Source of the DNA: Daucus carota subsp. sativus
Lineage: Eukaryota > Streptophyta > Magnoliopsida > Apiales > Apiaceae
DNA length: 64,000 nucleotides
Assembly (NCBI RefSeq): GCF_001625215.2
Contig: NC_030381.2
Span: 45,320,689-45,384,688, forward strand
Reading direction: 5' to 3'
How positions within the stretch are numbered: the first letter of the stretch is position 1; every line of letters starts with the position of its first letter. Position numbers and translations under genes: made by a program. Positions 25,663-39,986 of this stretch are shown piece by piece. The notes below the pieces were generated by a model. That model had not been told where the DNA came from. It ran no database searches and saw nothing but the letters and a program-made list of their open reading frames with translations.

Positions 25663-26587
25663 CATTTGATCTAACTGTTCTGGATTGTATTGCAATTGTA
25701 ATGCTTACAATTATTTATATGAGAAGCAAAGATTGCTGTTGCATATGCTGTACACTCTTTACATGGAACCTTGCATAGTGAAAGCATGTTGCTACTCATA
25801 ATATATTAGTGTAAATTTTACACATAAATAGAAATTTAGTAATATCATGTCGAAATCCATGGGTTAATTAACACTCATCAGTGACTTCACGATGGTGTAT
25901 GTCACTTATGGTGCGAAGGATAATAATCTAATTTAAATTTAGTGGAAAATATAAGTGACTTGAAGTCACTCATCAGTGATTTTAGATATTTAATATATTT
26001 TTCACGTGACTGCGACTTCAAGTCATTGATGGTGTAATGTACATCTGACCATGGTATCTTTTTGTTTGTCCTGGTTTAAAGTTGTTTCTAATTGTAAACT
26101 GAAAAATGTCTCTTTATATAACAAGACAGAAGACGACTTAAAGTTAGAAATAAGCCCGAAGTTAGTTTGAGATGCTTTTATCAGTGAAATAATTTATTTA
26201 TTTTAACTTTTTCTTTGATAAAAATTACTTATAAGTCCTTTTTATTTTTATTATTATATTTTTACAAACTCATAAGTTATTAATAAGTCAAAATTATTCA
26301 AATAAATATTTTAAACTCCCGGTTTATCACATAAGTCACGTCACATATATTTTTAATAACTCATAAATTATTAATAAGTCAAAATTATCCAAATAGGTCA
26401 TAATTTAAACTCCCAAACTTATCCATAAGTTATGTTAAATCATACGTTAGATGTAAGTCATACGTTAAGTTGCCAAACGCAAGCACAAACTTATTTCACT
26501 CTATGAGATGTAACCTTCAACACCTACTTAAAGGAATAGAGATGCCACTTTCTTGACAACTTGAATTTAATTAACTGTAACTTATAA
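25663..26587. other. 3' flank of PPTase gene, AT-rich intergenic
   Basis: No gene. Near 25880-26040 there are several copies of a CACTCATCAGTGA or GACTTCAAGTCA type motif in both orientations, suggesting a decayed inverted-repeat element. At 26270-26460 TTAATAAGTCAAAATTAT recurs. Boundaries could not be fixed. Confidence 0.35.
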
Positions 26588-27378
26588 GGGCACAGCAGTG
26601 ATCCAAAGATCCAAATTTGGAGCAGATTAGATTATCCCAAATTCTCCTCCAGCAGTGATCCAAAAAGTGATCCAAATTTGGATCAGTGAATAGTACTGAT
26701 CCAAATTTGGATCACCACTGTTCACTGATCCAAATTTGGATCACCTATTTTATTATAAAATAATGATTATTTCTATATCTTTTGTTTATCTGATTTAAAA
26801 TTAATTTGTGATTATTAATATTTAATTAATAATAGTTTATAATTAATAATTAATAAAATTAATGTTTTAGTAAAAACTTAGAATAATAGGAAAGCAAATT
26901 TCATTGAAATTAAAAAAAGAGCACATTACATGCATAAAATAGAAAGTACATAAAATGCATAAAATAAAATTACAATACCGGAAAATGACTAGAAAACAAT
27001 ATGATAAATATAAAATTTGATTTAGTCGAACATATTATTTCTATTTGCTCCGAGATAATCAAAATATTGTCCGTAACTATTCATATCATTTTAAGATCCT
27101 TGAGCTTCATCTTCATTTCCTTGATTTTGAGATACTTTGATGATATTAAGAAAATAATTAAATTAATTAATTAAATATGATATAAATAGTTAATAATGAA
27201 TACAAATTAAATTTAAGATTATATAGTTTAATATAAAATTTATGTAATATAATATAAAAAAAAAATTTGGATCAAAATTTGGATCACGCTGCTGAATTGA
27301 TCAGAAATTTAGATCAGAATTTGGATCAGTTGGTGATCCAAATTTGGATTTTTGGATCACACCTGCTGCAGATGGCCC
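26588..27378. mobile_element. MITE with palindromic sub-terminal GATCCAAATTTGGATC repeats
   Basis: The left end GGGCACAGCAGTGATCCA pairs loosely with the reverse complement of the right end (GGGCCATCTGCAGCAGGTGT then GATCCAAAAATCCAAATTT). The left sub-terminal region has three exact copies of the palindrome GATCCAAATTTGGATC at 26669, 26698 and 26727. The right end has several degenerate copies. The AT-rich core of about 500 bp has no transposase ORF. GGGC ends and a TAA flank fit PIF/Harbinger, but the right flank reads TAG, so the target duplication is not confirmed. Confidence 0.65.
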
Positions 27379-27637
27379 TAGTATATGGCCCTAGTATAGT
27401 AGTATCACATGTGGGCAAGTTACACAGACATACTCGGGAGTCGGTACATCCTGTATTATGACAAGTAAACAAGTTACACAGAAACATTTAAAACATACTC
27501 CACTATATGACATGCTAGAAACCCAAAGCTTCACATACATGCCACAATCAGACATATAACTTATATTCAACATACATATGTACAGATAGACCCACATTAT
27601 CAGCTACCGGCACGGAGAGATGAGATTTGCCTCGTAT

Positions 27638-29931
27638 TTATGTTACTTTCCAGGCCCTAAGCACCTCATGAAACATATTACTCACGAGGTCTCGTTCTGC
27701 CTGATTGAAGTAGTTGTTGATTTCCTCTTCAACTTCGTAGATCTTTCTAAAATCAAACAAGAAAGTCAAGCATGCTTTCTTTAAATTGTCGAGTTGGTAG
27801 AGCCATGCTCCTTGTAGCCTATCGAGCACATTGTCTGAGTTGATGTCTTGCATTAGGCTTTCCTCGCAGGAACTTTTTAAAGCAGCAATATCATATTTGT
27901 TTGCCGCAGCAAGCAAAGTAACCCTGTGCTTCCAGAAGTCCTCTTCATTAATAGTTCCGTACAAGTAGCTGAGAAAAGCCATGCAGGAGTCCACAGACAT
28001 ATCCTCTATGTCGATCGTGGAGGATTCTTTCTCCTTGAGGGGGTGGAGAAACATGCTATGGAACACTGGAGAACTTGCAGAGAGAATTGCCTTGTGAGCT
28101 CTGACCACGCCGTCAGCAGTATTGATAGTAACATCAGCATAAATAGACTCTTTAAGCATGCGAGAAAAGCATCGAAGAGTGCTTTCAGATGCTTGAGATC
28201 TTATGCCATAACTACAGGGCCATATTGAGGTGGCTTCTTCACCCTGTGTTGCAAAAAAGGAAAAGAGAATAATAAAATCAGGGAAGATGAATCTTTCCTC
28301 TCCATCATAGAGCATAGTCTTAATAACTCTCAACGAAGAAGATAATTAAATGTCACTAAAGAGGGACGCAGTGTCAAGGTACAACTAGTTCTAGGTTTGA
28401 ATTTGATCAATGGTCTAGCAATCAAACTTTGTTCAGAGGCTTTATGCATATGTTTATTCCTATCAAATATATTACAGCTTTAGATTTTAACATACTCACA
28501 TTTATCAGACTCACATTTTTTGGGCAGACTTTCAGATCCAAAAACTCGACTTCAGCAATAAAGCGACCATGATAAGCAAACTCAGCTGACCATATAAAGT
28601 CCTCGCTTGTCCGAAGCAATTTCTCAGTAACTGCAAAATAAAAGGCATAACGAAAAATTCAGTCTTCAGGCTACATGCCAAGATAGAAAGAGGATGTGCA
28701 CAATAAAGATTAAAGACATTAAGGTTCTGCAGCATCTCTATATAAAAGAAAGAATTCACTAGTTCCGAGTAAATGATAGCAAAGACAAGCCATATATAGG
28801 AGTTTTGTATATATAAGCCAATCACTACAAGATTGATCTATTACTATATCAGTGAAGAGAAACAGTTCTCCAAACACGTGCAAATGAAGCCAAACCTGTT
28901 TAACATTTAAGCCAAACCTGCTTAACAATTATTAAGAAGCACTGAGAAGTGACGACTCCTTTTCATTTATTTATTTTTATTGATTGTGCGGCGCCGCCAA
29001 ACATGGTTCTGAGAGGGGCGAGGCGATCTCTGTTCGCCTCAAATCATGTAGCGGTTATTCTGATTTATTCTAAACGTCATCAAAATTATCTTGCTAAAAA
29101 CAACCAAAAATCAGTATATCTTCTTACAGTTGCACTAATTCGCCAGCCCTACTCTATATCTAGATATTCCCCCCATTCACAATCATGGACATAACTGGAC
29201 TTGGCCCCAGGAATAAAAAATCTGTATCAGCAATAGAGCGAAACTCCAGTTCTCTTTTCTTCCACCCCTTCACTTCTAGTAATCATTTCTGCATCATCTG
29301 TTTCTAATAAATTGCAAAAAAATTATATGAACAGTATCTTAACAAATTAAACTCCCTGGCACTAAATTCAGAAACACAAAAGCCCTAAAAGAAACCCTGG
29401 TTGCTATCAGCAATAAAATCCTTCAACATACAATCAAAGTCAGTACAAACAATATAAATTCTTCAATTACGGGTAAAGTCAATACAAAAGTCAATACAAA
29501 TCATATACAAGCTTCAATTACACGCAAAAACACATACATAACAATAAAAACATAAAAACCGAAAGAAAACATGGTCCTTACCAGGAGAAACATGAGGCCC
29601 CAAATTCTGATACCCGACATTAACAACTTCAACCCTGATAATAAAACGAGCAATAGGAGGCTGCTCTCTGGCAATTCGAGTAGGCTCCGGGTAAAGCCTA
29701 ACATACATTGTCTGGTCCTTCTCCACTGATAAATGCCTACACAAACATACACAAAATCAATCACAAACCAATGTGAACATCAATAAAGCAACTGGGGTTT
29801 CTTGAAAATTCTCGAAATTACCAAGTCCAAAGACCCATCTTGAAAGGCTCAGACTTTTTCGGAGAGCTAGTTGATTGTGTTTCGAATGTCCATCTAGCAA
29901 ACCTTGAAACAGTCCTTGTATTCATCTCCAT
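27638..29931 (-). CDS. BTB/POZ-domain protein, At1g55760 type (4 exons)
   Basis: BTB proteins of this family are thought to act as CUL3 ubiquitin-ligase substrate adaptors. Exons in transcript order are 29931-29822, 29736-29582, 28630-28515 and 28243-27638, giving 328 residues (329 in the Arabidopsis homologue, from memory). The N-terminal half carries the family blocks ARWTFETQS, WTWHLSVEK, VRLYPEPTRIAREQPPIARF and EFLDLK. Exon 4 carries the BTB fold: YADVTINTADGVVRAHKAIL, SSPVFHSMFLHPLKEKESS and CMAFLSYLYGTI, then a BACK-like helical end. The exon 3 donor exists in two tandem copies 15 nt apart. The one at 28513-28514 fits homologue length; the other (28498-28499) adds five residues. The start is the first of two close Met codons (MEMNTRTV). 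Confidence 0.92.
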
Positions 29932-29999
29932 CTCTCTCTCTCTCTCTCTCTCTCACTCTCTCACCCTCTCTCCCTCTCCCTCTCCCTCTCCCTCTCCCT
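29930..29999 (-). repeat. GA/CT microsatellite in the BTB gene 5' leader
   Basis: A run of CT dinucleotides, then CCCTCT hexamer-like units, starts directly at the BTB start codon and extends about 70 bp upstream. On the transcript strand it is a GAGAGG-rich leader. GA-rich tracts at this place are common in plant promoters and can bind GAGA-binding (BPC) proteins. Confidence 0.85.
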
Positions 30000-31191
30000 G
30001 CTATACTTCTACTGTATAGCTCTGTATGTTTTCATGAGTCTAGAGCAACTGGGGTTTTATAGTGAGGTGAGATTGTCCTTTTGCAAGTGTTTTGTGGATC
30101 CAAAACTCCCAAAGACTCAATCTTTATCTGTTCTTGATTGTGTCAGCTACAAAGAAAAAACGGAAACTTTGAACCAAAGTGTGTGTTGTGTTCAGCAGTG
30201 ACACACTCACAGTCTCACACTAGAGAGATAGCTTTTGCTCATTTCTTTTCAACTCTTACTTACAAGTTATTTAAATATCTAATAATTCTTAAAAACAAAT
30301 TAAATAGTATAACATGCCTACTTTAAATAATTTTAGCATCACTAATCAGTTTTAACATAGACTTAATGATATAATGCCTTGTAGTTTTCCTAATAATTTA
30401 GTTTTAAAGTGTGTTATAATATAAATGTAGAGAACTCAATTTCATCCTCTTAACCTTATAAAATTAGAATGTAACGGATGCTGATGACTGAATACATGAA
30501 GCCTGTCCACGTGTCCCAGAAGACCGTCGTCGTGTCCTCCGCGTGTTCATGTGAGGTAAAACCGTGGAAAATATAAAAAGTTGCATCTCCTTTTTCGATA
30601 GTTATCTCAATTTATATACCTATTTTTAGGATTCAAAATTTCAAATAGATCATTGTACATTATTCTAGAGTTTGTGCATAGGTCATTTCTATCGACTTTT
30701 CGAATTTGCAAAATGCTTTATAATTATAAATTTTTTTATGTTGCAGTAATATAGAATTAACAATTGTTTTATTATTTTATCATTTTTTTTATTTAGTTTT
30801 AGTATTATATTATTTATTTATCATATTTCAATCAAATATAAATTTTAAAAGAGGTATAAGGAAGTTGAATGCTAAATTTATATCTCGATGAAAGTTAAAA
30901 TGTTAGCATTGCATTAAGAAACTTGAGAATAAAGAAATTATTTGTTACAAATGAGTTATCATAACAAATATCAAAAGAAAATTTCATGTTGAAATATTAT
31001 TAAACAAAAAATGGTTTAAGTTATATTAATAATAATATATCTAACGAAATTGGTTAAAGGATAGATTTTATGTGACATAACATAATAGTTATATAAAAAA
31101 TTATTAATTTGTTACATGTGGTCTTTCAATAAAATTGATTATAATATATTTAGAGAAAACCGTGTTTTGTGTATTCCAGTTTGGGATGTTA
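30000..31191. other. BTB gene promoter and AT-rich intergenic sequence
   Basis: It holds the BTB promoter at the left (two CACGTG-like ACGTG motifs near 30510-30550). The remainder is very AT-rich sequence without coding signal or recognisable transposon ends. Confidence 0.4.
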
Positions 31192-31588
31192 GAGCATCTC
31201 CAATCATCTAAAACCCTTGGTTAAGAGGTGAGGTGTGATACTTAAAATAAAAAAAAATTTAGCCAACAGCTCCAAAAACTCAACTCCAACCATGCTCACC
31301 TGTTGTCTGTATATTTAGCCAACCTCCTGTGGATGACTAAATTTGTCGAACCTCTACAGGTCTGTAGGAAAATATGTAGGAAGATTGTACATCATTTATT
31401 ACCATATTGAACTGATATATTCTATTTTAACAATTTAAAATATTAATAACGTACTATTTTTAAATTATACCCAACCAATATAGCCAGTACCATTGAAGCA
31501 AAATGTCTTACAGGTTCAGCAAATTTTAAATAATGTCTTACAGGTCCAATTTAGCCAACGATTATAGCCAACGCCGTTGGAGATGCTC
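31192..31588. mobile_element. Harbinger/Tourist-type MITE, copy 1 (397 bp)
   Basis: Inverted ends GAGCATCTCCAA sit inside a TTA target duplication (31189-31191 and 31589-31591), the exact pattern of PIF/Harbinger MITEs. Read on the minus strand, it matches the element at 56440-56829 over most of its length (TTGGCTATAATCGTTGGC, CATTTTGCTTCAATGGTA, AATAGAATATATCAGTT), so the two are one family in opposite orientation. Confidence 0.92.
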
Positions 31589-31733
31589 TTAAGCACTTTC
31601 AATATCATTCTTTCATAATAATACATGTAACATCAGGTCAGGTTTTTGAAGGTTTTTTTTTGTGCATATGTCAATTCCGTCGTTAGACGTGAGGGTAAAG
31701 TTATCCATTCAATTTTCAACAGTATCTTAACCA

Positions 31734-31879
31734 TACTCCTTCTGTTCCATGAGTTGTTTACATCAAACTTTTATTCAGAATTTTTTTTAAAAAAATAATA
31801 TCATGAGACTATATTTTAAATAGGTCTTAAAAAGTGTTGCAAAAAGTAATGTTAACAATCCAACGGGACGGAGAGAGTA
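31734..31879. mobile_element. Decayed Stowaway MITE
   Basis: The left end CTCCTTCTGTTCCATGAG and right end GGGACGGAGAGAG are degenerate forms of the Stowaway CTCCCTCCGTCCC termini, with TA on both flanks. About 146 bp, no coding content. Confidence 0.7.
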
Positions 31880-32781
31880 TAAACCCTATCCCATAATCGA
31901 ATCCCAGTCCTTTTGACCATCGGCTCACCTCCAGTGACCAACACTGCCTTGCGCCCTTTTGTTTATAATGATGGTACTGACTACTACTGATAATGTAAAG
32001 TAGCTGATTGTTTTTCTATTTGTGATAAATAAAAACAAATATAATATTTATTATAATAAGCTCTCTTTTTTGTACTTTACTCTCACGGTGTTAGACAGAG
32101 TTGACAGATGTACACAAAAATCTAAAAGCGTCAAAAACCTGATATTGCATATGTTAGTTTTGAAAGAATAATATTGAAAGTGCTTGACCCCCAGACTGTA
32201 GGTACACAAAATATAGTTTTCTCATATATTTATTATACTTTAAAAATAATATATAATTATTATATATTTGATAATGTTCTGAAAATTATTATCTTAAAAT
32301 TTGTTATACAAAGATAAATTGAGTCCTCGCAAAATGGATATGAATTGAAGCAGGTAGTCTGTAATACTTACACTACTTACAGTTACATTTACAAATACTT
32401 GTGCATTATCAATTTTTTAATTAATATTGATCCAACTCATTGTCAGTTAAAATTTTATTATTCAAGTAATATTTACTTATTTAAATTATAACTTATCGTC
32501 TTCTTAATAAGCATAATGATTAATTTTGAGAGATTGTTGAAATTTTACTTACTTCCATTCAAAAATACAATTTCATTTAATGTGTGTTACTCATTTATTA
32601 AAGATTATAATTATATATTTTGTGATTTAAAAGAATGGAGAGCTCTAGTATAATTTTTTACTAGTATTTTTGTATCAATTTCATAATGAATAATTTTCGG
32701 CGTTGAGAATTTTTTTTACCCTCTTATGTATATTTGCTGGCCAATTTGACTATAGACGAGTCGTCATAAATAAATACTTAC
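31880..32781. other. AT-rich intergenic sequence
   Basis: I see no gene, RNA or clear transposon end here. Long runs of TAT/ATA and no ORF above background. Confidence 0.4.
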
Positions 32782-33029
32782 GGGGTGTATTGCATTGTGA
32801 TTTTAAACATTTTTTGCATTCATGAATTCGAGGATATACAATTGGGGTTATTTAAAATCCATTAAAACCTAAAGGTAGTCAATTGAGATTTTAAATTGTA
32901 TTTTAAATCTTTTGAAATCCCATAAAAAAAATCCATGAGATTTTGAAGTATTGTGCATACATTTTATGAAGATTCCGCACAAAATCAAAATCATATACAA
33001 TTTATTAAAATCTCAATCGAATACACCCC
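32782..33029. mobile_element. Short MITE with GGGGTGTATT ends
   Basis: The left end GGGGTGTATTGCATTGTGATTTTAA pairs with the right end, which reverse-complements to GGGGTGTATTCGATTGAGATTTTAA. About 250 bp with inner inverted sequence built from ATTTTAAATC. The target duplication is unclear, so the superfamily is not assigned. Confidence 0.65.
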
Positions 33030-33042
33030 TCTTAAATTGAAT

Positions 33043-36532
<3,490 letters not shown>

Positions 36533-37206
36533 AACTGTTATCGTGCATTGTTCTTCTGGAATTGTGTTTGGAGTTCCAAGCATTAGAAAACTCTTTTATG
36601 AGTTCTTAATAAATTTATAAGTACGCATGTTGTAAGATATATCCTTACACAGATATCTGTATCTGTGGTGAATGGTTGGTGCTGTTAAAAATGTTGGATT
36701 TAAATGAAGTTGCTTAGATTGTTTGAGATTTGCAAAATAAGTTGATTAAATATCTACTGGCACTTTTTTCCTGTATAATCTCCAAGTTTTTCAATCCTTC
36801 TGATAAACTATGAAAATTCACAGGCAAAGTTTGATACGGATGTATCCGACTGCCAGAAAATGTCAGGTTTCTCATTTCTGGAGATGACTGGATCATCCAA
36901 GTACACCTCTTAAGGTCATGAACTCAAAACGCACAGCTCCAGCAAAATCATATTCTCATGGAGAATTATGAATTCCAAGTGAAGATCTCCAGAAAAACAA
37001 ATAACCTCCTCTCCTTCCTGTCCTGCAGCATGGTATTACAAGTCACCACCACTCACCGCTACTTCATCAAGGGGCTTAGAAGCCCCGGGAGTTCCAAAAC
37101 CAAATCAAGAGCTGGTTTGGAAAAGCCAAGAAACCAATGTACTGGTGATCAAATATTAGAGATCAATTTGATAATTAAGCGGTGGTTACAAAAACGAGCC
37201 ATCTAT
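36533..37206. other. 3' flank of acetyltransferase gene
   Basis: It holds the 3' UTR and about 600 bp without a recognisable gene. A segment at 36950-37150 has several open frames and a splice-like CAG, but I could not tie it to any family. Confidence 0.4.
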
Positions 37207-37218
37207 TTGAGTCATCAA

Positions 37219-37749
37219 ATTTTATTTTTTATTTTTTGATAAAGAGGAATCAATTCATTAATTAAAAGTCATACGGCATCTACAAATACAATCGAAATTG
37301 GACAGACGCCGAAGAATATTACTGTTGAATCCATCCTTCTTGAAGATGCAACTAAGCGATTTGAAGATGATTTGAATATATACACTTGTTTCCATCTGAT
37401 TGGTTTTCACCTGAATGTTCTGAACAATTGACCATAGATGCGATCTCATAATAACCTTCAAACCTGAATCAAACTCATGAAAATCATGTCGATCTATATC
37501 TTCAGTCATGGAGAACATCAAAATTACACCAAAACAAAACAAACCAACCCTCACAAGAAGGAGAGATTAACAAAACCCAAATAAATTGGGAGGTTATTGA
37601 ATGAAAAATAAGATTTCAAAACAAGAAGGTAGAAAAAAGAAGAAATCGGGGCTTTCCGCCGGTGAAAACCGATGGAAGCCCCTTCAAAAATCTCTGATGG
37701 AAGCTAGGGTTTTGAGAGAGAGTATGAGAGGGAAAGAGGGGAACTTATA
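37219..37749 (-). mobile_element. Short poly(A)-tailed retroposon, copy 1
   Basis: The insert is flanked by a 12-bp target duplication TTGAGTCATCAA (37207-37218 and 37750-37761). Read on the minus strand it begins with a CTCTCTC / AAACCCTAGC leader, passes GGGGCTTTCC-type sequence and an ORF with HDFHEFDSGLKVIMRSHLW, and ends GATGCCGTATGACTTTTAAT followed by an A-rich tail (AAAAAATAAAAAATAAAA). Long target duplication plus a 3' A-tail shows insertion by target-primed reverse transcription, as for LINEs, SINEs and processed transcripts. Copy 2 is at 53688-54406. No reverse transcriptase is encoded. Confidence 0.8.
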
Positions 37750-38337
37750 TTGAGTCATCAATTTGATATTTAACTCAGTAAACAGATATAATTGGGAGTA
37801 ACATTTATGTCATATAAAATCTTTAACTTTTAAGATGGTTGAATCAATTGATCAAAAAAATAAAAAAGATGGTTGAATCAATATAACCTTGAGGCAGGAC
37901 TTTGTTATAGTTTTTATTTTCCTGGATATTTATCAAATCCTTTTTTTTTAAATGAATTATATCACATTTTCTTTTGTAAATGAATTATGTCACGGAGTAT
38001 CTCAAACTGGGTTATATTTGGAGCAAAACTCCTATTTTTATCGAGAATAATTAAATATTTTAAGGACATATTATATTCTTTCTAATCAATATTTCCAAAA
38101 ATCAAAACCAAAACTTTTTTGGGGTCTTTTCATAAATATATAGGAAAAAGTAAATTTTTGCAAATTTACTTTTCTCAAGAATAGCTATTTGCAGTTTTAC
38201 TACACTAAGTTTCTAAATTGCAAAAATACTATCCCTCCCTTATGCAACTGAATGCAACCTTATATGCAACTGCAACTCCTGATTTCAAGTTCCAGTTCTC
38301 GAATGTCATTTTCGACCTCATCCTTGGAATCCATATA

Positions 38338-38370
<33 letters not shown>

Positions 38371-38416
38371 GAGGTTGCATATGGTTGAATGCAATCTCAT
38401 ATGCAACTGAAAACTA

Positions 38417-38678
38417 CTCCCTCCGTCCCCTTTTACTTGTCCCTTTTGAAAAAATAACGCATCTTAAGAAAATGTTAGTTGGATATCGTGTTTTCATACA
38501 TATCCCTAATAAATGTAATGAATTAGATAGAATTGTGTATATATATATGCTAGTCAAACATTGGAAGTTGTTACTTTTTGAAAAAACATACAAAAAGTTG
38601 CTTTGAAAAGAGGAGTGGACAAGTAATTTGAGACAATTTTTTTTTCCAAAGTGGACATGTAAAAAGGGACGGAGGGAG
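38417..38678. mobile_element. Stowaway MITE nested in the Mutator-like element (262 bp)
   Basis: Near-perfect ends CTCCCTCCGTCCCCTTTTAC and, on the right, GTAAAAAGGGACGGAGGGAG. TA target duplication at 38415-38416 and 38679-38680. It interrupts the AAAACT / ATAAGTTACAATT context of the host element, so it came later. Confidence 0.95.
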
Positions 38679-38971
38679 TATAAGTTACAATTGATGTATG
38701 GGTGCCCCTGGCGGGGCCATTAGATCAAAATAGAATCAACTGAATGCAACCTCATAAGCAACTGAATTTTTTTAGGGTAGGGTGATATTGTGGTGGATTT
38801 GGGTTGCAGGCCCCGTAGGGGCAATACTCAACTGAATATGCAATCTCATAAGCAACTAAATGCAACTGAAAACTGTAAGTTACAATTGATGTATGGGTGC
38901 CCCTGGCGGGGCCATTAGATCAAAATAGAATCAACTGAATGCAACCAAATGCAACTGAATGCAACTAAATG

Positions 38972-39020
38972 CCTGATTTCAAGTTCCAGTTTCCAAATGT
39001 CATTTTCGACCAGATTTTCA

Positions 39021-39060
<40 letters not shown>

Positions 39061-39109
39061 CAAGGATGAGGTCGAAAATGACATTTGAAAAGTGGAACTT
39101 GAAATCAGG
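38972..39109. repeat. Long hairpin with (AT)n loop
   Basis: The left arm CCTGATTTCAAGTTCCAGTT continues through AATGTCATTTTCGACC and is answered by the inverted right arm ending GAACTTGAAATCAGG. The centre is about 20 AT dinucleotides (39025-39057). A single left arm also occurs at 38279-38335, and a near-perfect hairpin of the same kind at 54828-54963. Confidence 0.9.
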
Positions 39110-39414
39110 CATTCAGTTGCATATGAGGTTGCAGGGGGAGGGGTAGTATTTTTGCAATTTAGAAACTTAGTTTGGTAAATATGCAATTAATTTAGGAAGA
39201 TGGTATTTTTGCAAATAAAATCCTAAAAAGTAGTATATTTGATAAATTCCCAATTTTTTTTATATGCCTATTTTACACATTGACAAAAGTATGATAAAAT
39301 TATCTCAGAGTTTCTGTACAATTTTAAATCAATTTGAGTTCTTTCAGCAAAATTCTAGTTAATTTATATTAGATGGATTAATTAATAATCACAGTAAGTA
39401 AATAAAATTTATTA

Positions 39415-39705
39415 CTCCCTCCGTCTCAATTTATAGGTCCAGTTTGCAAAAAAAATTTGTCCCAAAATATTTGTCCCTTTCTTCTTTCAATACAAATTTA
39501 TCTGCATATTAATTGTGATTTTTTTGAAACTCAACATTATTCTCATTTCTCAATGCACTAAATCCCTATATTTATTGTGATTTTTTTGAAACTCAACAAT
39601 ATTCTCACTAATTAATGATACATGAGATAAGATTCTATCTAACCAACTTTTTTCTTAATATGTGTGTTTATTCCAAAATGGACCTATAAATTGAGACGGA
39701 GGGAG
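39415..39705. mobile_element. Stowaway MITE upstream of ATG14 (291 bp)
   Basis: Ends CTCCCTCCGTCTCAATTTAT and, on the right, ATAAATTGAGACGGAGGGAG pair perfectly, with TA duplications at 39413-39414 and 39706-39707. Near-identical ends suggest recent activity. It lies about 280 bp upstream of the ATG14 start codon and so may be part of that promoter. Confidence 0.95.
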
Positions 39706-39986
39706 TAATATTCATATTATATAACACAGACTAGTGTATATTGAATCCGAATCCGAATAAAGTAATAAATGAACCGATTGAACTTAGATCGCTAAATCGT
39801 TTTTTTAATCGTTGTTGATCAACACCAAATTACTCATTTCGAACCTTCCATCCCACCCTTAATCAATTTCATCTTCTTCAATTACGTATATACACACAAA
39901 AAAAACACACACACACACAGAGTGAATTAGGGAAAATTTCTAATTATAAAATTAGGGTTTCGATTACTCTCGAAATCACAAATTGA

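Larger units (their letters stand above)
38121..39251. mobile_element. Mutator-like non-autonomous element with internal hairpin, copy 1
   Basis: The outer ~120 bp are inverted: the left arm has TTTGCAAATTT, CACTAAGTTTCTAAATTGCAA and AAATACTATCCCTCCC, and the right arm has the reverse complements. The flanks AAACTTTTTT and AATTTTTTTT may be a decayed 9-bp duplication. Inside are GCAACTGAATGCAAC repeats, a direct repeat of TACAATTGATGTATGGGTGC (38685 and 38881), a hairpin with an (AT)n loop, and a nested Stowaway. The inner modules recur in 54633-55507, which places both in one family. Confidence 0.75.

Noticed and set aside
37258..37554. A 98-codon minus-strand ORF as a separate gene
   Set aside because: It lies entirely inside the poly(A)-tailed retroposon and is shared in part with copy 2; kept only as a feature of that element.
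38915..39186. Three overlapping ORFs with YIYIYI runs
   Set aside because: They are translations of the hairpin and its (AT)n loop, not genes.
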